Assembly: GCA_030267565.1 (NCBI GenBank)
Contig: BRXU01000004.1
Location: 3,540,501-3,604,500, forward strand
Origin: Pleodorina starrii
Taxonomy: Eukaryota; Chlorophyta; Chlorophyceae; Chlamydomonadales; Volvocaceae
Length of the DNA: 64,000 nucleotides
Direction of reading: 5' to 3'
The notes under the pieces are model-generated. The model did no database searches. It saw only the letters and a list, made by a program, of their open reading frames with translations, and was not told where the DNA came from. The translations under genes and the position numbers were made by a program. Shown piece after piece: positions 42,501 to 55,100 of the stretch. Within the stretch, counting starts at the first letter, position 1; every line of letters starts with the position of its first letter.

Positions 42501-45500
42501 TAAGGGTACCGTGTTGCGTGTCGCCACGGACAGCGCACCATCGCTGTGGTGTGGATATTGGCAGAAGGCTCGGGTGCAGAGGACTGAGCGCAGGGAACGG
42601 CTTTGGCTTTGCCCGCGGGCCGGGTCAGAGTACGCGTTTTCGCCTTAGGCAGCACTTGGATGGCCGCCTTTCCCTTATCTGACGCACTGACGGTGTGTCT
42701 CTTCCCCACGCGCGGTAAATAGGGCCGCGCCAACGTGCCCAAGTGCGCCATCATCACCGCGCTCAATGGGAAGCCCACGCCGGATCTCATCACCTTCGCC
42801 ACCGTGCTGCGCGCCCTGCCCCACGGGGCGCGTGCGCCGCTGGAGTACCTCACCTTCAGCGAGCGGCACCGACGCAAAAACGCCATCCTCCACGTCGACC
42901 GGCAGTGGTGAGCCGGGGGCTGACGCCAGGGTCACTTAGGCCACCCTGCGAGGGGCATGGCGCAGGGGCAGGATGGTGCCATGCGGCACGGCACGGCAAG
43001 TGTTTACCGGGCAAGTTCTCCTTGGACGAGCCCTTGCGTTCGCAGCAGGTCCTCGACCACCGCCCTCCCTTCACCCGTTGCGCCTATACGGTACCTTAAC
43101 TTGAGTATTCATGGGTATTCGCTGCTCACTCCGGCAGGTACGGTCCGCCAGTCTTCTGGACGCGCGACGATGCTGCCGGCGCATGGCACCCCACCGTAGA
43201 CTATCCCCCAGGGGCGCCGCCTCCGCCGGAACCCAGCATCAAGCTGCTGTCGAACTCCGCGGATGGTGAGCGCCCGCCCAACGGACACTGTTCCGCGGCT
43301 ACGCCCATGGATGCCGACGCGGCTCCCGAGACGACGAGCAACGGCGCGGTCTCCCCTCGGGACGGCAGCCTCGCGGACGGGCCACAGGCCGAGATGCAGG
43401 TGTGGCGTGGGGCGGTGGACGGACGATGCACTAGCGAGCTCGGTACAGCGTCCCGCTAGAAGACAGCAGCTCTAACTTACCATTTAGCCTTCGGCATCGT
43501 GGCGTGGCGTGATGCTTGGGCGCTTTTATCGGGCACTTGCTGCGGTTGCCTTGCCCCGGGGCTCCGGATGCGGCCGCTTGATGGTTGCCACCTGTCCAAA
43601 ATGGCTTCTCGCGCTCGCAATCATACAATGTCTCGAAATCATCTACGTGCTCATCCTTTGCAGTCTGACGATTTGGATGAGCTGCTCCGCTGCTGCCTGG
43701 TGCTGGTGGACATCGACATCCCGCTGGTGGCGCTGAGCGATGGCGTCCACAGCAGAAGCTTTGCAGGTGCGAGCTACCCGGAGGTGCTGTGCCCCTTCAT
43801 TAAGGCGCCGCACGCCATGCAACATCTTGGTCGCAGTTCATGAAACTTTGACTGACCATAGGTAGATGCACCCTTGCTCATGCGCAACTGTTTAGAATTC
43901 ATCGACGCTTTGAGTGGCATCGATGTGCCTGCAGGCAACGGTCTGGTGGTGTACGCCGGCGAACGGGTGGGCCTGGTCCTTGTGGACCGTAATACGGTGG
44001 CGGTGGGCCCCTGCGACGTCAACCTCAGCTTCGGCGCACACCCTGCCGAGATCAGCGGCCGCGTGCGCTTCCTGCACCCCCTTCACAACTTTGCACTGGT
44101 GTCGTACGACCCCGCGGCGCTTCCACCGGAGGCACGCGCCAAGGTGAGGCCCTTGGGCCTCTGCTCGGGGACCTACCCGCTGCTTCTTGCGCAAGCCCTT
44201 GCATTGTTTGGCCTGGGACGATCGTTCAATGAGGACTGCAGACGTGTCCGTAAATATGCGGGGGTATGGTCTGCGGGGGCGCTTGGCTGCCGATGTTGTT
44301 GCCTTCGCCTGGCGCCGTCGGTGGCAGGCACCCCGAGACCCCGTATCTCCGGACAGCCAAGCGCTTGTTAAGCCCTCGGGCGGCATGTTAACTGGCAGCC
44401 GCCTGGTTTATTTCCCATGTGGCAGGTGCGCGCCGCCGAGGTGCTTCCATCCCCGCCGCTCAAGCGCGGCGAGTCCGTGCGGCTGGTCGGCCTGACCAAG
44501 CATCTACGGGTCATGCAGCGGACGTCCACCGTCACGAACGCGACGGCAGCTCTGACCATCCCGAGCGCAGAGGTGCGCGGCACGCGATTCATAGCTTGCA
44601 CCACTCTTGAAGAATGCGTCATAGCTTGCGCATCTTGAAGGGTTTGTGAGGCATTGGGTGTTGTCCAATCCTACACGGTTGGTTCCTAGTCGCGCTTTAT
44701 AGGGGCCGTTTAGGGCGTGCTCCCTGCACACGCTGCTGAAACATGGCGTCTGTCTGCCTTCTGTGCTAATTGGTGTTTTAGATGACCTGACGGACCGACA
44801 AAGGGCTTTAATGGGTCCGTGCGCAGGTGCCCCGCTTCCGGGCCGTGCACGAGGAGGTGATCAAGCTCGACCAGGATTTCGGGGCCACCTTCAGCGGCTG
44901 CCTAACGGACAACCGCGGACGCGTGCGTGGCTTGTGGTGCAGCTACTCTGAGCAGGTAAGTGTCACTTTTTCATTGGCGGTAGTACAGCGAGGCTTGGTC
45001 AAGTTCGTGTTTTAATTTTTGGCGCCTCCTTGCGCTTTTGGGCTGTGCGCACCCAGTTTACCATAATCATTTTATGACACATAACGGACCCGCATTACTT
45101 GTCGGCTGTCTTGCGTGCAGGTGGACAAGGAGGAGCGCGAGTGGTGTGCCGGGCTGCACGCGGCTGTGTTTTACCCGTGGGTGGAGCAACTTGCCCGGCT
45201 GCTGGACCAGGACACACCCGCGCCACCGCCAGCAGCCAGGTACACGCACGCTGTTGCGGGTCCTGCTGGCTGTCCTTGCACTTCTGTCCAACCCACAGTC
45301 GAGTATACACGGTTACCGCTGCTCACGGCTCCTCTTGCCTTCAGACGTGTCGAGCTTGGGGCGGGTGCGGGACAGCATTTAACATTTTCCTGGTGACGTG
45401 CAGGTTCACGACAGTTGAGACGTTCTCATCACATAAGTTGAATTCACAACAGTTGAGACGTTCTCATCACATAAGTTGTCGCTGTACCTATCTCAAGGCT

Positions 45501-46541
45501 TCTTAATCTCAAGGCTTCTTAATCTCACTCGCTTCCCGGGCAACCCCACCCCGCAGCGTCCTCGATGCGGAGCTGGAGGCCGTCCTCCTCTCCAAGGCGG
45601 CTCAGTTCGGGCTGCCGGGAGAGTGGGTCACACGCCTGGACCAGCTGGACCCGGAGCGCCGCCAGGTTCTGCGCGTGCGATCCTGCGTCGCGCAGTCGCA
45701 CGCGTCCAGGGTTCTCTGCAGCGGGGACATGCTTCTGGCAATGGCCGGCCGGCCGGTCACCTGCTTTCATGACGTGGAGCGCCTCATCAGCGAGACGGCA
45801 GCAGCGGCGGCAGCAGCGGCAGCCACCGCCACCGTTAGTGCGGCTGGCAGCGGGGCCGGCGGCGCTTCCGTAAGCCTTGGCGACGACGCGCTTGATGACG
45901 ACGCACCGCCGTCGAAACGGCCGCGCCCCTCGGAGCCGGCTTCAGGCTCGCAGGCGGAGCAGCCCGCGTCGGGTGAGCTGGCGCCGGCGTCGACGAGTCA
46001 GCAGCAGGTGCAGGGTGGCCAGGGGCCGGGGCCGGGTCGGCCATCCATGCACCTGACGATTTACCGCAGCGGCTGCGTGCTGGATGTGGAGGTAGTCCTG
46101 GGCCGCGAGGACGGCATGGGCACGGGCCGGCTGGTGCACTGGTGCGGCGCGCAGCTGCAGGCGCCGCACCGAGGCGTGCGTGAGCTGGGCTTCCTGCCGG
46201 AGGGCGCGGCGGGCGTGTACATCAGCCGCTGGCATCACGGCTCGCCGGCGCACCGCTACGGCTTGTACGCACTGCACTGGATCCAGCAGGTCAACGGCGT
46301 GGACACACCCGACCTGGACAGCTTTCTGGCGGCGGTGGCGGGCTGCAACGACGGGCAGTTTGTGCGACTCAAGGTGTGCCACCTGGAGACGACGCAGCCC
46401 AAGGTCCTCACGCTCAAGATGGACCTGCAGTACTGGCCCACCTGGGAGCTGCGCCTGGACCCCAGCACCTGCACCTGGCGCCGCCTGCAGCACAGCCCCT
46501 TTCCGTTCAGGCCGGCCCCCGCGCCGATAGCCCCATCCTGA
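39516..46541 (+). CDS. DEG7: DEG7/NMA111-type HtrA serine protease with PDZ domains
   Basis: This belongs to the large double-HtrA proteases (yeast Nma111, plant Deg7). Plant Deg7 is plastid-stromal and linked to photosystem II repair, yeast Nma111 nuclear; no transit peptide is clear here. Exons: 39516-39613, 39679-39794, 40346-40411, 40536-40675, 40796-40878, 40970-41135, 41229-41400, 41660-41877, 42257-42415, 42723-42907, 43138-43399, 43664-43766, 43935-44143, 44426-44572, 44827-44955, 45121-45239 and 45557-46541 (1118 residues; Arabidopsis Deg7 is about 1100). The first protease domain has H67 (TNRHVV), D98 (DPIHDF) and S182 (GGSSGSPV). PDZ1 reads [15 protein letters not shown]. In the second protease domain His and Asp are replaced by Asn ([17 protein letters not shown]), so it is degenerate, as usual in this family. 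A poly-Ala/acidic linker precedes the last PDZ-like part. Confidence 0.95.
40470..40531 (+). repeat. 31-nt tandem duplication in DEG7 intron 3
   Basis: Two adjacent 31-nt copies start gatccttaccagctg, differ at a few positions, and run up to the exon 4 acceptor. Confidence 0.8.
45411..45478 (+). repeat. 30-nt direct repeat in DEG7 intron 16
   Basis: The 30-nt block beginning acagttgagacgttctcatc occurs at 45411-45440 and 45449-45478 without mismatch. It is followed at about 45492-45525 by a second tandem pair of atctcaaggcttctta. Confidence 0.85.
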
Positions 46542-48014
46542 GCGGAGGCAGGCGGAGGAGATCAGACGGGGGATTGTGACGTGGGGTATTTTGAGATGCG
46601 AGGTTTTGAGGTGGTTTCAACTGTCCCTGGGAGGGTAGGCAGCGGTGGGGTTGGGGATTGGGCTTTGGTTTGCTGAGAGACCGGGCCGGAAGACGCGACG
46701 GGCGCAATTTGATGCCCAGAGGCTTACAGATCGGGCGGGACGGACGAGGGGGTTATGATGCTCGACCCCCTGCAAGCGCGCGCAGGCTGTGAATACAAAG
46801 CGGGAGGTTAAGAGCACCAGGAAGCGAGCAACAAATCGATGTGATAACTTTACTGCGACTAAGGCGCAACACTGGCTTGCTGGCTGAATGCAGGCATTGG
46901 GCATGTGATGGGCTACAGCAATAACATCTTATCGTAGCGGCGCAAGAAGGCAGTCTGTCACAGCTGGGTCAGAGCGCAGGGCCGTATGAAGACGGAACTC
47001 GGGGCGCGCTCGCTTTGATTTCATAGGAGCACGGGGAATGACTACTGAACGCAATTTCTGCGGAAACTCGTGGGCGGCATGTCAAACCGCCCGGAATGTT
47101 TGTCGCTGTGTTTCGATGTCCGGCTTCCTGGAACACGCGTCGAAAGAGTTTGCAGCGTGGCCTGAGGACTCGGAATGCCAAGGGCATAGCGCTGTATGCC
47201 CTTATGCAAGAACGCCTTCCTAGGGCTCGACGCATCGTGTGACTACCGGTCTCCTGGCTTTCGTATGCAGGAGGGGGCTAATCGTTACGTTTGTGAAAGC
47301 TAGGGTCGGCGCAAAGATGATTGGCTGCATGGGCGGTGGCGACAGCGCTGCTGGGGCCACCTGTCAAATGGCACTGCCGGTAAAGTAATAACCTTTCCTC
47401 TTGTTCTTACCAGTAATCCGACCGATCCAACGCAACTCGGTTGGTGAGCAGCAGGTGCTGCCACCAAGTGCCGAGAAATGCCATCGTGCTGCGTGCGGCA
47501 TACGCAAGAACTTGGAACTTGCAGAGGTCCACCATCGTGCTCGCCCTCGCGCTACATCATTTATTGGACATTCCCAACGGTGGCAACCCAACGCACATGC
47601 GCTGCGAGCAAACAGGAGCATCCGTTCAAATCCGTCGGGCCCATGGGTCATAGCTACGGGGACCAATCACACTGCTCGCCAATGCCGAAATACCAAATAC
47701 CGCTCACAATTAAACTGACAGCGTGTCAAACGCTCCCTCTCTTATTTCCAATGGTTTTGCATCACAGTAATGCAAACTTCCGCAGCAAACTCTTCAGCGC
47801 TGAAATGCAGAGGCCGAATACATGCCGCCTTCACTCTGTCAGATAACTTGCTCTGTTCAACAAATGAGATGATGAGCATGCCCGTTAAAATTATTAAGGC
47901 TTGCAAAATACTGAACCCACTCGCCCGCTCAGGCTCTTCAGCAAACAGCAGGATAAACGATTTCTAACAGGCAGCTTAAATGCATCTTGATTGACCAGCA
48001 CCTGTTAAGGAGCG
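46542..48014. other. Intergenic region between DEG7 and the SWSAP1-like gene
   Basis: This holds the DEG7 3' UTR and the promoter of the next gene. The right half (47680-48000) is AT-rich. No TGTAA was seen after DEG7. Reading frames on both strands are short and not recognisable. Confidence 0.4.
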
Positions 48015-50586
48015 ATGGATGCGTCGGCAACCAACCCTGTACTCGCGCTTGTCTCCGGGATGATGCCGACACCGGCAGCAGCAGCTGCACTGCAGACCTT
48101 GCCAAACGTGCAATGCTGCGACTTGTTGCTGTGCGGCCCGGCGTCCAGGCAAGTCAGAAACCCTCCGGATCCAAACTGCCGTACAACAGTCTCGTCAAAC
48201 CCTGATTGGACCTTCCATCCACTCCCTTGTTGTTCAACACACCAGCTTCCGTTCCTCCCTGGCGCTCCACTTTGCGCTCCACCACGCCGCCCGCGCGATG
48301 CTGCCGGCGCTGTTCCTCTGCCGCCAAGACGGCCTGGAGCAGCACGTGCCCCTGCTGCCCCACTTCTACGACGGGGACGACCCCAGCCTGCACCTCCTAC
48401 ATATCAAGTAAGGACGTGGTGGCCGGGATTACGACAGGGATATGTTCGTACTGCGGCAAGGGGGAACGGCAGCGAAAGGGGCTGGGATATCTGGGCAACA
48501 TGGCCTCAGTACCGGTACAGGATTTCCAGCCGTGCACGCGTACGCCGCACGCCTTGTGCAACCTCAGAGGACAACTTACGCGGTTCTGAATCTAATGGTG
48601 GCATGCGTGCAAGGAGGCTTCCGGGTAAGCTGTCGCGCCTCTACAGGTACGTCAACACCCCGGGCGACTTGCAACGCTTCGCGTCCTGCTTGCACCTGCT
48701 GCCGGCCGCTTACTCGGCGATCGTCGTGGAGGACATCAACGGCGTGGTCAGGTGCGATGGGTATGTGCGTGTGTGTGTGTAGGGGAAGGCGTGCACCGGC
48801 GTGGCGAGGACGTGTGTGTGCACCGTACGTGGGTGGGTGCGCGCAGGAGTGCTCCGGCTGCGGGCCCCAGCGTGCATCCCCATCACCCGTGAAGGGTGTC
48901 AGCCACAGTCGTCGCTGCTGTCGCGTGAAATGCACAGAAAGGGACACAAACGGTCGGACAGCCCCCTAGGCCCACCTACGCCCAGGATCCGCCCTGGATC
49001 CGCAGCCCGGCCACCCACCCCGTCCTCTCACATTGCGCGGTCCCGGCACTCATTGCATTGCAGGGCCGATGACCGCAACATGCTTGTCCGCACGCTGGCG
49101 CTGCTGCTGGAGGGGGTGCGCGCGTACAGGTGGGCCCAACGTGCACCGGTCGGTGTCGTGTGAACACCTCACAAGGGTCACAACGGCCCCCTACCATACA
49201 ACTTCTCTGGGTATTTACCACATCTGGGGCTACGAGCGCTGGTTTTTGTCGTAAGGACTGCTCAGCCTCTCGGGCTTTTTCTCCAGTCTGCTTGGCAACA
49301 CAGGCGCACCGCAGTATTGGGTTTCAGATGGTGGGGTCCAGACGCCTCAAAGGTGGCAGGGCCAGCGGGCCGGGCCCTGCGCCGGACGCACAGGAAGACA
49401 GTGGCAGCTACCGGTGTATCGAGTTGAAGGTCCATTTCCAAACACGAAAGCCCATTTCCGCCCCCACAGGGGTCTCTACTACAGGCAGCCAAGCGGCCGC
49501 ACTGCTGTTACGCGCTGCTGCCTCCTCATCCGCGGCCTCCTCATCCCACGTCGCCCTCGCAGGGTCTCCAGTGGCTGCGGCGCCCGGTGTCCGCTGCTGG
49601 TCACGGACTCGAGCGACGAGGCGCGGAGGCCGCGCTACATTTACGACCGCTGGCTTCCCGCGGCCGTGCTGCTTTCGCCGTCCACCCTGCCGACAGGTGA
49701 GGGCGAGAAACAGGCAGACACCGGCAGCGGATCAAGGAGTCCAGCGCAGAGCCACCCGTGCTCTGAGTTGGGTCTTGCTCCATGGGGGCAGTCTGTATGG
49801 GGCTGTAGGGGCTGCAACCGGGCAGTGAGTCATGGTGTCGTACTCGCTGTGCGGTTTCTGACCGGCAGGTGTTGCGGGGCGGAGCGGAGAAGGCCGCTAC
49901 GTTTGTTGAGAATGCGCGCCACGCCGTGCAACTTAAATGCAGTTTCGCGGGGCTTGAACGCATCAAAGGCGTTTCCTGACGGGGAGCTTGCATGTCTGGG
50001 TGGTGCGAGTGCAAGCGCTGGGCACCGCGCGAGGAATGTGGCCCGTGCGTGCGGGGTGGCCCGTGCTGCAGCGAATCATCCCCCGTTGGCTGCGCATCCC
50101 CAGTTTGCAGGGATAGGCTGCCCGCAGGCTGCCCGCTCGTATCCTGTCACAACGTATAACGAATGCGCGCGCCGGTGAAGTGGGGATGCGGGCCTCCTCG
50201 ATCCGTCGCCGCTCTTCAGCCTCGTCTCGGAGCATAACATACGGCCACGGCCCGCCGCCCACATCACGTGCTGTGCAGGCCCCGACGGTTGTTTCACCCT
50301 GACCCTGGCCTCGCCCTCGGTGCCGTCATCCTCGGCAACGACCGGGCAGTCCGCCGGCGCCGACGCAAGGCCCAGCGCCGCGCCTCCTCCTGACTCACGT
50401 GAGGCCGCAGCGGCCTCCACCCGATCGGCCTTTCGCTGCTGGTACCGAGCCGCGGGAGGCCGCCTAGTTCTAGAAGCGGTGCAGGGCCCAGATGGGCCCG
50501 ATGCACAGGCGCTGCCGTACGACGGCGCTGCGCGCGGCCCGGCGCGGGGCGCCGCGGGCTTTCAGGGCGCGATGGCGATTGATTAA
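48015..50586 (+). CDS. RecA-like ATPase-fold protein resembling SWSAP1
   Basis: Six exons (48015-48148, 48246-48407, 48647-48751, 49064-49129, 49563-49696, 50279-50586) give 302 residues. The layout follows SWSAP1, a RAD51-paralogue-like partner of the SWIM protein SWS1 in homologous recombination: a beta-strand leading to a Walker A position (DLLLCGPASSFRSSLALHF), a second strand (LPALFLCRQDG), a segment like the SWSAP1 region before Walker B (LHLLHIKYVNTPGDLQRFAS), a hydrophobic strand ending in acidic residues (YSAIVVEDINGVV), the helix NMLVRTLALLLEGVRAY, and a final Trp-containing strand (FRCWYRAAGG). The Walker A is degenerate: the Gly before the Lys is F46 and the Lys is R47. Intron 1 has a GC donor. 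Assignment is by pattern, not by alignment. A generic P-loop protein is the alternative. Confidence 0.55.
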
Positions 50587-52179
50587 GTGCGCGTCGCGGT
50601 CTGCGCATCATTCCCCGGCGCTTTGTCACATGCATGGCTAGCCGGTAACACCGGGAAGTACGGGCCAGCGCCGTACAGCACACGTAGCCCAAACCGTTTG
50701 GGTGCCGCTTCTGGGCCCGTGGAGGGTAGAGCGCAGCGATGACCAGCCGGGGCTGGCATGTTCTGCGAAATAGGGCGGCCCCGGGGCAGGCTCCGTGTTA
50801 TGACGTGCTGTACTGGGAGGCACCGTTGCCGCACTGCAACGGCTCATGACAACGAACCTAACCGTTTATCTGGTGCACCACCACGGCGAGTATGCCTGGC
50901 GGTGACGTTAGTCAGCCAAAAGGTGTGGGAGGGAGGCTGTAGGGCTCTATGTGGGGGCTTTGAAGCCGCGGCGGTGAACACGGAACGGGCATCGCGGCAA
51001 CGGCCCCGAAGAGATGCGGCGGCGTGAGCGCGGCCGGCCACACGCTGACGTCGGAACATGACTACCACCAGCTGACAGCGCCCGCCGCTGGTGGGGCGAG
51101 GTGCAGGGCGCTGACGGCCCAATGGGCGGCGGCCTGGATGATATCGATTTGACCCGGGTCAGGTGGTTTATGTGTCGTGGGGTTTTGAACCATGAGAGTG
51201 GATCGTAAGAGTGACCATGGCTTGGATGCTTGAAATGTAGGATTAGCACCTTTCGACCGATCGCTACGGCAGCACGGCGGGCAAGCAGGCCCGGGCCGCA
51301 CTATGGTGCCACGTGTAACGAACGACAACCCAACGGCCATCGCCTGGGTGCCCAGATAGGGCTTGCGCGTTGTGCCGCGCATGTTTCCCTGCACCGGACG
51401 TGTGTCGTAGCCATCGGTGGACGCAACAGCCCTTTCGTTGCAGCAGCCGGTTCCGCATGCGCCTTAAACGGGGTCAGCAGGGGTCGGCCTTCGTTGCGAA
51501 TCATAATTAGAGAGCTACGTTGCTGGCCTCTGGAGCAGTTTCCCGAATTGCTGGCGTGGGGTGCGGCTCTTCGCGAGTTTCACCCGTGCTTCGACCCTCT
51601 TCGATGGGGATTTCCGCCTGTGAGTCAGGGTTTTACAAGCCCGAACGTCGCCGGCTGCTTCCGCCACATAAAGTTAACAAATAAGCGTGGAGCACAAAAG
51701 TAGTTCATGATCATTCAGCGGATGCGCCTGTTTCTTGCGGCGCCATCAGGCCCAAGAAACTCGTAGTCGGATAGACGGGACGAAGGCTGTGACGAAGGGC
51801 ATGAATGAGGCCCCCAGCCATCGCATTACAATTGAGTACGATAAAAAGCATTCAAACCGTTCATTAAAAGCCACGTTCAAATATGTTACTCAGGTAATGA
51901 TCGCGAAGATTTTGCAAAGGTAGGTTCGACGGTCAACCAACCGCAAGTATGGGCAGGGTTATCTGGGCCCCTAAAGGTAGTGCTGTGCGTATGAATGAAA
52001 TTCTTATTCTTCCCTTACCTATAGCAGGTGCAAATACAGGCAGTCAGGGCAAAAATGTACGGCTGTTTCTACTCCGGAGGACCTCTAAGCTCTCAATTAT
52101 TACACGCAGACAGATCCCTGCGTGCAGGGAAAGTGCCTTCAGAAGCAATTTAGAATAGATTCTTTAGATTCCAATTAAA
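50587..52179. other. Intergenic region between the SWSAP1-like gene and the nucleotidase gene
   Basis: A TGTAA at 51314-51318 may end the upstream transcript. The right part (51700-52179) is AT-rich and should hold the promoter and 5' UTR of the next gene. No supported exon was found on either strand. Confidence 0.4.
51314..51318 (+). terminator. Candidate poly(A) signal of the SWSAP1-like gene
   Basis: First TGTAA after the stop at 50586, about 0.73 kb downstream. Confidence 0.35.
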
Positions 52180-55100
52180 ATGGGCGCTGGGTGTTCACGG
52201 GGCTGTGCGTCGACGGAGGCTGCGCAGACGCAAGCAGTGGTGAAGGTTAAACCTTCCGCAGCCGAGGCTGAAGAGCCTGCTCCGTGGGCTCCAGCGAAGA
52301 AGGCCGACGAAGACGAGACGCCGGCTGCCCCTGCCGATGCCCCTGCTGCCACTTTGGTGGTTCCGCGCAAGCCCTCTGAGGCGCCCAAGGGCGAGAGTAC
52401 AGTCTACGGTGGAAGTTCCCGAAAGCTTACGATTTTGCACTTTAATGGTCAGCACAAGCCGCGGAGAATCGTGCATCAGAGCTCCATGTGTCCCACGCGA
52501 GGCAATGTCAAACGTAATGCTTTGTGGTATCACATCTGCGCAGACGTGTACAACATTGAGGAGCAGGCTCGCGAACCCAAAGGTGGAGCAGCGCGGCTGT
52601 GCGCAAAGGTAATCCAGTGGAAAGGCACTTCGCATTCGGCCGGGAAAACGCGGTTTGTTGCTGAATTTAATTGCTCATACTTACTTGGTTCCCTTATGAC
52701 GGGAGTGCTGGCGTTGCCGTTTGGCACGGACAAGTGGGCCACGCATTGCCACAGGACCATGCGTGACGAGCGGAACCGCCATACGCCCGTGAGGACGTTC
52801 GCCAAGGGCCCATCCTGCTGACAATTGTGTTGTGATGGTGCTCTTGCAGGTCAACGAGTTCCGGGAAAGCGGCGCCAACCCGCTCGTGCTGTTCAGCGGC
52901 GACTGCTACAACCCCAGCCTCATGTCGACGATCACGCTGGGGAAGCAGATGGTGCCCGTGCTGAACAAACTAAACGTGAATGTAGCCTGCATCGGGGTAG
53001 GTTGTCCGCGGCCGCCCCCAAAAAAACACAACAAACACGGATACGTGTAACCTGGAATCCAGCTCGGCCCGGCCAGGCCCGCCCTAGAATAATTCTTACG
53101 GCATTCCTCCCGCCCGCGCTTCCCGCGTGCACCCGTCACCACAGAACCACGACTTTGACTACGGCCTCGAGAATCTGCAGAAGCTCAACGGGCAATGCAA
53201 CTTCCCCTGGCTCATGGCCAACGTGCTTGAGCGCGATACAGGTACGGTGCCGTTTTGAAATGGCGTGGAGTCGCCGCCCCTCCCTCCCTCCGTGAAGCCG
53301 CCGGGGGATGGGGCGGGCGTAAGAGGCTCTTGTACCCTCTTCCTCCCTCTGCCCTCTTTTCCTTTTCCCGCGAGCCTGCTGAGGACGCCCCATTCCAGGG
53401 CACTGAAGCCACGCTGGCCCGCCCCCCGGCATCCTGGAGCGTGCATGCTCCAGCCTATGAGGTCGGCCTTGAACGTGCACATATGCCGGTGAGCCGTCCG
53501 CCATGCAACCCACTCCCTGTCCCCCCCTCAGACTTTCCCTACGCGGGCGCGGGCACCATTTGGGTGGAGGACTGGAACGGCATCAAGGTGGGCATCGTGG
53601 GGCTCGTGGAGGAGGAGTGGCTGGAGACCCTGGGGGCGGTCAACGTAGGTGAGGACCCGGGGCGTAGCGCAGTGCTCCGCCCGTGGCGCAGCCGCAAACA
53701 CGCGGCCGGCGCGACGAGCGCCCCACGCGTGTGTGTCCTCAAGAGCGGAGGCGTGCCTGCGCGTGTTGAGCGGCGCAGCGTTGGGGGCCACCCCCTCCTC
53801 AGACGTGCCGTCCTCGAGCCCTTGCTGTTCTGCTGGCTGTGTGCGTTCGGCCGTAATCGAGGCGCAGTGCATGTAACCCCCAATGACCGGAATGCACACA
53901 GCACTTTGCAGCGGCGAGTGTGCCGGCGTGCACGCGCCCAGCCGGGCCCCCATCAAGCGGTAGCAAGCCCCCGACCCTATCCCACCGCCCCCCTGCCGCG
54001 AAACGCCGCGAATCATGGAACAGACGAGATGGTGTACAAGGACTTCATCGAGGTCGGGCGAGAAGCGGCGCGCCGGATGAAGGTGGGGTCTGGCGCTGTG
54101 GGCGGGAGTATGGCGGGACAGGGCACAGGGCAGGTGACCAACAGGGATGTGGGGGCACGGACAGCAGCGGGAGAACAGAGCACTGCCGTTATCGCTCCCC
54201 CGCAGGCCAAAGGCGCGGAGCTGCTGATTGCGCTGACCCACATGCGCGAGCCCAACGACCGCAAGTTGGCGGCGGAGGTGCCCGAGTTCCATTTGGTGCT
54301 GGGCGGCCACGACCACCACTACGTGTCTGCGTTCATTGAGCCGCACAACAACCTGATGGTGAAGTCCGGTGAGGCCCCCAGGCGCTGCGGGAAGGGCCGT
54401 CGGGGACTGAGAGGGCCGTCGGGGACTGAGAGGGCCGTCGGGGACTGAGAGGGCCGTCGGGGACTGAGAGGGCCGTCGGGGACTGAGAGGGCCGTCGGGG
54501 ACTGAGAGGGCCGTCGGGGACTGAGAGGGCCCGGGGACAGGTCAGGGCCCCCCGGGGTGAGCTCGGGCGGGAAGCGCGAGAGGCTCGGGGCGTGGCGGGG
54601 AGGGGCCGGCCTTGGCCCAGCCCCGCTGGCGGGAGCCCTTTGGGCGAGCAGGCCCGGCCCGGCCGGATGGGCGGGCTGCGCTCTTCATGGGTCCGCCCTG
54701 AGGATTTCACTTGGTTCTATTATCTGTACGGGCTGGTTACCCAGTCCGAGATGAGTCGGCTGCGCAGCGCCGAGGAGCAGTCCGACCAAAGGGTTTCACG
54801 CGCGGATTGGCCCGCCTGGGGATTGAGGACTGGGGATCGGGAAAGGTGGGCGGGACGCATGGGATTGATTGCTGACTGTCCAGGCACGGCGGGTGAGGCG
54901 GCTTGGCGATCGAGAAGCAGCCAGCCGGTCCCGACAGCTGGGCATCATCACGATCTCATGTTTCAAGGTTAGCCAAGGTGTATAAGGTGCTGGTTGGTGG
55001 CCGCAGGCACCGACTTCCGGGACATGTCCCTGATTGAGGTGGAGTTGATGGCGGGCAACTCGGATCCCAAGATGAGCGTGGAGCGGATCATCATTGACGG

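Noticed and set aside
46969..47666. Minus-strand frames in the DEG7/SWSAP1-like gap.
   Set aside because: Short, no splice-joined continuation or family resemblance could be found, and codon use is unlike the neighbouring genes.
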